Shown piece by piece: positions 56,620-64,000 of a stretch of 64,000 nucleotides of DNA. The stretch is from Unio delphinus. Taxonomy: Eukaryota > Mollusca > Bivalvia > Unionida > Unionidae. The stretch lies in assembly GCA_029339505.1 (NCBI GenBank), contig JAQISU010000097.1:6167001-6231000 (forward strand), in the 5' to 3' direction. The stretch's first letter is position 1. Each line of letters opens with the position of its first letter. Both the position numbers and the translations under genes were made by a program. The notes below the pieces were generated by a model that was not told the origin of the DNA, made no database searches, and saw only the letters and a list, made by a program, of their open reading frames with translations.

Positions 56620-57289
56620 AATAAATTTGGAGTTGCTAGCCCGAAAAGTTAGCCAGTTAGTAGGAGAAAACATCACAGAGAGGAGTGTTAGTGAATTTGA
56701 ACCATGCTGGGTTCGTTAGTAGTGATTTTAGGCACAAGCCGAATGACTGTCCCTTTCAGTAACATAGTCCATATTAAAATTCAGCGGTGTATACAAGTAT
56801 TGTGATTGAAAAGGCGGCATTTATGGTTGGAAATCAGTAAACTATAGAATGGAATCAATAAGTTGGAACTTGGTAGGTACCGTTTATGTGTCCATAGTGG
56901 AAAATGGGCGTATGTATATGAGCGTGATACGCCGGAAATTCTGTGGATTGACTGGCCTAGAGGCGCGCAGTTAAATATTTCCCAGTTAGTAATGGAATAC
57001 TAGTGGAATTTCCATGGCATGACGGGCTTGCGGTACGGAAATGGGATGATAATGGAGAAAAACCATGCTAAGGTGCAGTTAATGGACGTTTGGGCAAGTT
57101 GTCTCCTCTGGGTCGCCAATTGATTAGAGCAAAGATTATTAGTTATAGCAGACACGTCTCTCTTTCCATTTTACAACTCAAGTTGTATGGAAGTCTTTGG
57201 AAATTTGGGGAAAACTTATGACTTCCAGCGTGACTCGCGCCAGGGTTTTGACACCGCTCGGTCAAGTGAATACCCCTGTGCGTATTACA
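56617..57289 (+). mobile_element. Solo LTR of the 10448-13899 family (673 bp)
   Basis: TG...CA ends and collinear similarity to the 623-bp LTRs, with scattered substitutions and one extra segment of about 50 bp (56634-56686) absent from both other LTRs. Flanks read ATAT on both sides, but in an AT tract this is weak evidence for a target duplication. It was produced by LTR-LTR recombination after an older insertion. Confidence 0.85.
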
Positions 57290-57764
57290 ATATATATATC
57301 TTTGGTATGACTCGGCCAGGGATCAAACCCATGACCTCCCTCATCCTAGGCGGACGCTATAGCCACTTAGGCCACTGGAGTGGTCACATAGGTGAAACAC
57401 ATCATATTTCATTTATATTTTTTATGACACATTCCAACCGTTGGAGTTGCCTATATTCTTTTCAAAACGCAGGAACACAGGAAATTACAAGCATTTAGTA
57501 TCTTTGTATTTTGTATTGATAACCGAAGGTGAAACGAAAGACAAGGATAACTTGAGGTTGTGTTCCTTGCTGAAGTCAAACGAAATGCTAAGATAAATGA
57601 CAAGGCAATCACACTTTCAAAACGAGCGACAGAGACCGTAAATTTTCTCAGAAGCAGATAAAGAGTATGGGATACTTTCTTTTAAGATTTAATAACATCT
57701 TTTGACAGCAATAATTATCCTGAGAGTGCCATGGGTTATCTATTTTGCTTCTTTAATGCATCCG

Positions 57765-57783
57765 TCTTCTTCTTCTTCTTCTT

Positions 57784-57816
<33 letters not shown>

Positions 57817-57839
57817 ACTACTACTACTACTACTACTAC

Positions 57840-57930
<91 letters not shown>
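57765..57930 (+). repeat. (TTC)n-(TAC)n-(TAT)n compound trinucleotide repeat
   Basis: TTC units to 57813, TAC units to 57840, then TAT units with one GTT interruption. Confidence 0.95.
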
Positions 57931-57931
<1 letters not shown>

Positions 57932-59229
57932 GTGGTTTCTTTTCTAACAAATAAATCAGTCAATATAAAAATAAACATGAACAAATGTTTAGAATTTTTT
58001 TTTGGGAAGAGTATATGAATCTTGAATTTCTTAAGTCATGCTTTTGACAAAGATTATCATCTTTTATTAAAGTTATTCTGATAAAAATTTCATTTTAAGA
58101 CAAGTAAATTTCCTCGTACCTCCACTATCCCAGAAGGAAACAATAGAGGTGTGACGTCCTAGAAGAATAAATATGGGTTTGCAATCAGCTTGTCTTAATA
58201 TATCGATATAGTACCGCACACAGATTATTGGTCATGTGTTTATCGACACAGGATCGTTTAAAGCATATTAGTTATGTGTTTTTAACTTTTCTTTTATCAT
58301 AAACGAAGAAAACAGGAAAACATCAAGCACTGCTGATATGGTTTTATTACGTTATTGATTAATCATGAGAGAAAATGGCAAAATAATCAATATGCATCCA
58401 TAGGCATTCTTTAATACTCGTCTTCCTTAGCCCCCCTCCCTTCTTTAAACATAATATATTTCCATGTAGAAACGATATATTGAGATGGAAGGTGGGGTGT
58501 GGTTTGATCAAGAAGCAGTGTCTTCGTAAGATTATAAACCTCGTAAGATTTAAAATAATAAAATAACACAATGATAAATAAAGGATGCTTACGTTTTTGA
58601 GACGTGATACTAGAGTGTTTCAACTTCACTCGTGAAATATTTGTTTTAAAAGCGTAGATTTTCCTTTCATTACATAAATTTTAAGGCAAAATCAGCCGAT
58701 TTGCATCGGTTATATTTTTATTGTATGCCAATTAACACCTACATCACTTTAAAGTAGTTCCTAAATGGCAAAACTCTTCTACGAAAGCGACGTTGTACAA
58801 ATTTAGTTTGTATATGTCATGCTTTAGATTTGTGTATTTTGTCAAAATAACGACTGCATTCCTGCTTCCTGCGTACATGAAGAAGACGTTTATTTTTGGA
58901 GGATGGTGTCAACAGTAGCGCGTTTCATGCGCGGATTGATACTGTTGGGATGGGGTAATTAGAATAAAAAAAAAAACAGAGCGGATGTATCTGCCATACT
59001 TAAGTGCGTAACATTGAAAAAAAAAGATTTAATGGAGTTAGCTTTATAGATTTTTTTCCATTCTTCATTTTGTTTATTTCTACATTAAAACGAAAATGTT
59101 CGTGTGGCCTTGCATGTTAGCTCGGTAAACAGACACTATCCAGTTTTCGATTTAATACTGGATCTCTGTTTGCAGTCAACAATAATCAGCGCAAGAATTT
59201 ATCTATTGTTCTCAAACATGATTATGGTG
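57931..59229 (+). other. No gene seen
   Basis: AT-rich spacer; short ORFs not supported. Confidence 0.5.
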
Positions 59230-59345
59230 CGAGTTAAACTCGATACTTAAATAACTAAAATCATATTTAATAACTAAAATCATATTTAATAACTAAAATC
59301 ATATTTAATAACTAAAATCATATTTAATAACTAAAATCACATTTA
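59230..59345 (+). repeat. 19-bp minisatellite, about 6 copies
   Basis: Unit AATAACTAAAATCATATTT. Confidence 0.93.
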
Positions 59346-59644
59346 ATCACGATCTTTGTCCTCTCACAAATTTCTACATTTCACATGGAGTATAACAGGT
59401 ATACTTCACATGGAGCATAACAGGTATACAATACTGTTTGGTGACAAATAGCAACATGTTATGTAAGTTCAGTCACTGCAATTTCCATGAATCATGTACA
59501 AAACTAATTATACAAAGTTAATGCCTGAAGTCTGCTTTTTTGCTGTTTGGAGTTTTTAGGCATTCCTTATTTGGAGTGTTTAGGTATTTCTTGATGGTTG
59601 CATAATGTTTACTAGACGTTCTACATTTGAGATATATACATCCT

Positions 59645-59647
<3 letters not shown>

Positions 59648-59704
<57 letters not shown>
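59648..59704 (+). repeat. (GA)n microsatellite
   Basis: Uninterrupted GA repeat at the tail side of an inverted SINE-A fragment. Confidence 0.95.
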
Positions 59705-59706
<2 letters not shown>

Positions 59707-59798
59707 GTTTGATTAGGATGTTTAACATAGCTTTAACAATTTTTCAGTCATATCGCTACGATGTCTGTTGCGAGGCAGTTTATAGTGATATCTAGCAC
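59705..59798 (-). mobile_element. SINE-A 3' fragment, minus strand
   Basis: Reverse complement of the SINE-A end (TGCTAGATATCACTATAAAC on the minus strand, through TTGTTAAAGC). It lies head-on to the complete copy that follows. Confidence 0.75.
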
Positions 59799-60100
59799 TG
59801 CTGTGGTCTAGTGGTTCGAGCGACCGCCGCGGAAGCGGGAGGTCGTGGGTTCGATCCCCGGTTGAGTCATACCAAAGACTTACATAAATGGTACAAACAG
59901 CTGCCTCGCTTGGCGTTCAGCATTAAGAGGTTAGTACTAGGACTGGACGGCCAGGTGTCAGGATAATGTGACTGAGTGGGACATCATGCTACATGTCTGC
60001 GGTATGATGCCCCAGTGTGAAACATCACTATAAACTGCCTCACTGCATACATCATAGTGATAGAATTTAAATATTGTTAAAGCTACGTTAAAATTCCTAA

Positions 60101-60145
<45 letters not shown>
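59799..60145 (+). mobile_element. SINE-A, plus strand, ending in (AC)n
   Basis: A box TGGTCTAGTGG, B box GGTTCGATCCC, GAGTCATACCAAAGACTT, body, GTTAAAATTCC and an AC tract (60102-60145). The head is close to a folded tRNA but carries the SINE body, so it is not a tRNA gene. Confidence 0.88.
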
Positions 60146-60146
<1 letters not shown>

Positions 60147-60511
60147 TTACAATCGCTGTCCCTAAATGCGTTTTCAACTTTTCACTAAGGTTTGTGCCCC
60201 CGAGGATGCCCAAGAATGAGTTTACGTTATTTGTGTAAACACAGGCTGCACCAGAATGAGATTGCAATAAGTTTTGTACACCTGCAATATAATGAGTTTA
60301 CATTAAGTTTTGTACCCTACGGGAAATAATAACACCTGAATTTTAACTCACAAAAACAATTAACAGCAAGCAAGAATTCAGATATTGAAACTCCAATTCT
60401 ATATTGAATTATTGGATTGATTTTAAAAGAATTGGGAGTTTGATACGATTAAATTGGTGCACTATTATTTCTATTCTTCCCGATCCATCTCAGGCTGAGT
60501 CCGTGCCAGTT
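60146..60511 (+). other. No gene seen
   Basis: AT-rich spacer with two GAATGAGxTTxCxxTAxGTTTTGTAC-type segments at about 60210-60310. Confidence 0.5.
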
Positions 60512-61208
60512 TATGGCATATATCATAACATCATTGTGTTTATGGCATGTATCATAACATCATTGTGGTTATGGCATGTATCATAACATCATTGTGTTTA
60601 TAGCATGTATCATAACATCATTGTGTTTATGGCATGTATCATAACATCATTGTGGTTATGGCATGTATCATAACATCATTGTGTTTATGGCATGTATCAT
60701 AACATCATTGTGTTTATGGCATGTATCATAACATCATTGTGTTTATGGCATGTATCATAACATCATTGTGTTTATGGCATGTATCATAACATCATTGTGT
60801 TTATGGCATGTATCATAACATCATTGTGTTTATGGCATGTATCATAACATCATTGTGGTTATGGCATGTATCATAACATCATTGTGTTTATAGCATGTAT
60901 CATAACATCATTGTGTTTATGGCATGTATCATAACATCATTGTGGTTATGGCATGTATCATAACATCATTGTGTTTATGGCATGTATCATAACATCATTG
61001 TGTTTATGGAATGTATCATAATATCATTGTGTTTATGGCATGTATCATAACATCACTGTGTTTATGGCATGTATCATAACATCATTGTGTTTATAGCATG
61101 TAGCATAACATCATTGTGTTTATAGCATGTATCATAACATCATTGTGTTTATGGCATGTATCATAATATCATTGTGTTTATAGCATGTATCATAACATCA
61201 TTGTGTTT
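60512..61208 (+). repeat. 29-bp minisatellite, about 24 copies
   Basis: Unit ATGTATCATAACATCATTGT then GTTTATGGC. Variants (GTGG, ATAGC) are themselves arranged in blocks, pointing to multi-unit duplications. Confidence 0.95.
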
Positions 61209-62318
61209 CGTATGTTATAAAGTCGATTCTTAGTCAATGTTTTAGAATCAAGATCTTTAGCCAAATTGGCCATGACAAAAGATAACAAGCGATGTAGGGG
61301 TCCATATTTAATTGAATTCAATCATTTCCTCTACAAATAGTGTTATCAGAGATAGACAGTATTCCATATGTCGCTATATTCTACTCATTAACGAGTTTAG
61401 TTTGAAGATACTAGTAACAGAACATGCATTTTCGGTCATGGTGTATACGCAACTATGACAAAATTGACATTATATGGAGATATAATTAGAAAGGCTGATA
61501 TTCAGTCAATAAATTGCTTTAAAAAGTCAGGAGTTGAAAGCATCCGTGATAAGCATATTCTAGCCAAAAGACGTAATTGGAATTATGAAATTTATGCCAT
61601 GAACAAAATAATGGAACTTAATACCTTTTGGGGGACTAATATAAATGCTAAACCTGACTGTTTCTAAAAATGATTGACTTCCGCTATTAATGTACAAGTG
61701 AAACATAATTCCGGCGCTTTCTTTCTGATTTAATGCGTAAAGACTTTACTAAGCTGAAAAAAGTTTTGAAAACATACATCTGAGACATAAGATGTTAGTT
61801 AATCTAGAATACACCTTTGAGGCAAGCAGATAGCTTGTATTGTTTTGGTTTCTGTTGACTACAGATTTGATGACGATATTGCGCAAGATAATAAAGTCGA
61901 TGTTTAGTCTTTCATTTTTAGACTGAACTTCATATTTGTACAAGCGTTATGACGTCATAAATCCTGTAAAATAAGAAGTTTGATTTTTATAATTACAAAT
62001 AGTAAAAACAATAACGAATCTCTAGAAACAAAAAACAGCATATTTTAACCATTGATATCAAATGTTTTCAAACATATTAAGAAGTGCGCATGATTACATG
62101 AATAGTAAGAAACGATCACAGCAAAGTAAGGCAGAGAAAATATGACACCAATCCATAATTTGTGAAAAGCCCACACAATTACGAGAAATTTTTTTTTATT
62201 GTCGGGAACATAATAAGATGGTGCAAAATGGGGTCTTATGTACACCATATAATAAAGTACTAGACGATAACATTTTCCCACGCTACTGTTCGACATGGCC
62301 ATGATCGCGCGCGCATAA
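61209..62318 (+). other. No gene seen
   Basis: AT-rich sequence; a 70-codon ORF at 61455-61667 lacks any recognisable feature and is not called. Confidence 0.5.
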
Positions 62319-62330
62319 CATGCAAAAACA

Positions 62331-62651
62331 ATTGCTCCGGTGGCCTAGTGGTTAGAGCGTTCGCCGCGGAAGCGGGAGGTCGTGGGTTCGATCCCCGGCC
62401 GAGTCATACCAAAGACTTACAAAAATGGTACTAACAGCTGCCTCGCTTGACGCTCAGCATTAAGAGGTTAGTGTTAGGACTGGTCGGCCTGGTGTCAGGA
62501 TAATGTGACTGGGTGGGACATCATGCTACATGTCTGCGGCATGATGCCTCAGTGCTAGACATCACTATAAACTGCCTCACAGCAGACATCGTAGCGATAT
62601 GACTGAAAAATTGTGAAAGCTACGTTAAAAATCCTAATTAAACAAAATAAG
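62331..62651 (+). mobile_element. SINE-A, complete copy with perfect 12-bp target duplication
   Basis: The best copy in the window. A box GTGGCCTAGTGG, B box GGTTCGATCCC, then a 240-bp body ending in AAAAATCCTAATTAAACAAA. It is flanked by CATGCAAAAACA at 62319-62330 and 62652-62663. The body includes GGCCTGGTGTCAGGATAATG. Confidence 0.92.
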
Positions 62652-62663
62652 CATGCAAAAACA

Positions 62664-63688
62664 GCGCTCTGGATGGAATACTGCATTGTCATTGGCCAAC
62701 TGAAAATAAGTTTTAAATAAATGCTCATGATCTTTTAAAACTGATGAGAGCACAGTATTCCGTTCAACTTGATTTCTTTTGCGTATTAACCAGGCGCGGT
62801 CATGACCAATCTGAAAGTAGCATGGCAAGATGGACTGGCATTTCTTAAAGATAAAGTTAGTAGGTCAAACTTTGGATTGGCATATAAAGTCGAATGCATG
62901 ACCACCAGTACCAAATTTAGCTTGCAATTTTCTAAAATATGTCGCTCGAGAAAGGATAGAAGTGTCCCCTTTTATGCTATTTCCTCTATGTATGACCGAT
63001 AGTTTAAATTTTAAGCAATGATACAAGACCTGTGGTGTTATTCACATATTGTAGATCGACCGACATAAACAAACGTCCATGTCGAACCAGATGAAGCCGG
63101 ACTAATTACGTAGGAATACAATTTTAACTGGGATTGTATGGGTTTTTTTCCCCAAAGAGTTTTAACTTTTTCACATAACTATTGTTTCTTTTTCTTCTTC
63201 ACAGTTTTAAGATTTCACATAAGTGCAGGTTGTAGACGTGAGATGGGGTGTGCATGTTGCAGCCATAGACGATCACATGAACACCCCCTTATGCATGCAG
63301 ACAATAGACACTTGTCAGGTGCTTTTTATTTGTCCAAACTTTGTGATAAGAGAAACGTTTTCATTTATAATTTTATTATAACGATGACAAGTCTTATAAC
63401 GTTGTACTATAAAACTTATATATTAAATTGTGATAGTAGACTAAACGGTACTGGTTAGTGTCGTATTTTGTTACGCAAAGTCATCGTTGTTATGTTATCG
63501 CCTTTTGTCATGTGAAATGATTTATACATCCTATATACTAGATGATGATGTAAGCTAATTTATCTTAACTTTTGAAATAAATTATATAAAGCAACGAGAC
63601 CGAATTAGTAAAATGATTCTTCCACTGATTTGAAAGCCGCGTTTTTTAAAATCTTTTAAAAGATAAATTGGATCCCATTCACACAAGA
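62664..63688 (+). other. No gene confidently seen
   Basis: A strong pyrimidine tract with CACAG at 63189-63205 precedes an open stretch to 63458 that contains GCACCSHRRSHEHP; an exon is possible but nothing supports it further. Confidence 0.35.
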
Positions 63689-63757
63689 TATATAGTAATT
63701 TGACCTTTCCGTATATAGTAATTTGACCTTTCCATATATAGTAATTTGACCTTTCTG
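63689..63757 (+). repeat. 23-bp minisatellite, 3 copies
   Basis: Unit TATATAGTAATTTGACCTTT plus CCG. Confidence 0.9.
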
Positions 63758-64000
63758 TCTGATGTTAAAGAATAGATAATGAAATGGGTTTCTGCCAATA
63801 TTTGTCACTGTTTTCGGTATTCGTTGAGGAATACTCAAATATTATGTATGTAATCGTTCCTTTTCTTTTCTTTTTCTTTTCTTTACTTTTTTTGATCTTT
63901 GGGAATAGATTGTTCTGTCCACAATTAGCCTGACGCTGTACTTTTCACATTGATCTGTTGTAATAACATTGAATATGCTTCCCCCACTAATTAGATTAAT
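63758..64000 (+). other. No gene seen
   Basis: AT-rich end of window with a TTTTC-rich stretch at 63860-63890. Confidence 0.5.

Larger units (their letters stand above)
56303..57387 (-). mobile_element. SINE-A, minus strand, split by (AT)n and a solo LTR
   Basis: The 3' part is at 56303-56536 and the tRNA-like head at about 57300-57387 (minus-strand CTCCAGTGGCCTAAGTGGC, GGTTTGATCCC, GAGTCATACCAAAG). The 56537-57299 interval holds an AT tract and the solo LTR. Confidence 0.8.

Noticed and set aside
57702..58018. Poly-Ser/Tyr/Leu and poly-Asn/Arg ORFs
   Set aside because: They are translations of a trinucleotide microsatellite.
59811..59885. Possible tRNA gene with A and B boxes (also at 62340)
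   Set aside because: Each is the head of a SINE-A copy with a conserved non-tRNA body and, at 62331, target duplications.
61455..61667. 70-codon ORF
   Set aside because: AT-rich, no motif, no neighbouring support.

Overview
The window is animal nuclear DNA: AT-rich, intron-containing and packed with microsatellites, minisatellites, tRNA-derived SINEs, a LINE and an LTR element. The mix of a Polinton/Maverick (adintovirus-type) element, LINEs with an RNase H domain and SINEs ending in AC tracts suggests a lophotrochozoan, most likely a mollusc. That is an inference; no species marker is present.

Region 1 (1-9857) is the gene-dense part. All genes are on the + strand and belong to a Polinton/Maverick-like element. 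In order: protein-primed DNA polymerase B (cut by the window edge and frameshifted near 600), a Cys-rich BIR protein, three small unknown proteins, a single-pass membrane protein, an A32/FtsK-type packaging ATPase, a set of basic core-like proteins, a Pro-rich protein, a chromodomain integrase, a frameshifted membrane protein, and a conserved element protein with an atypical C-terminus. No capsid, penton or protease gene and no terminal inverted repeat is seen, so this is a truncated, decaying copy. Most gene starts follow a TATAAAA/GATAAAA-like box.

Region 2 (10448-13899) is a young non-autonomous LTR retroelement with identical 623-bp LTRs, a 4-bp target duplication and no gag/pol. A 673-bp solo LTR of the same family lies at 56617-57289, inside a SINE.

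Region 3 (about 14-48.5 kb) has a minus-strand host gene that I assembled from four short exons whose phases and splice sites all agree: an ABITRAM (FAM206A/Simiate) orthologue. Its start codon is at 48466 and its exons are at 48382-48466, 46336-46384, 45018-45144 and 26488-26634. The last exon was not found. Its 18.4-kb third intron holds about ten different minisatellites, a 5.7-kb LINE with target duplication, a second 5'-truncated LINE and several SINEs.

Region 4 (48.5-64 kb) begins with a 99-bp palindrome flanked by a 9-bp duplication, 228 bp upstream of the ABITRAM start codon. A heavily decayed second Polinton follows (about 49.18-50.97 kb) with remnants of the Pro-rich protein, the integrase and a Polinton major capsid protein, the gene missing from region 1. 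The rest is minisatellites, microsatellites, SINEs and unassigned AT-rich DNA.
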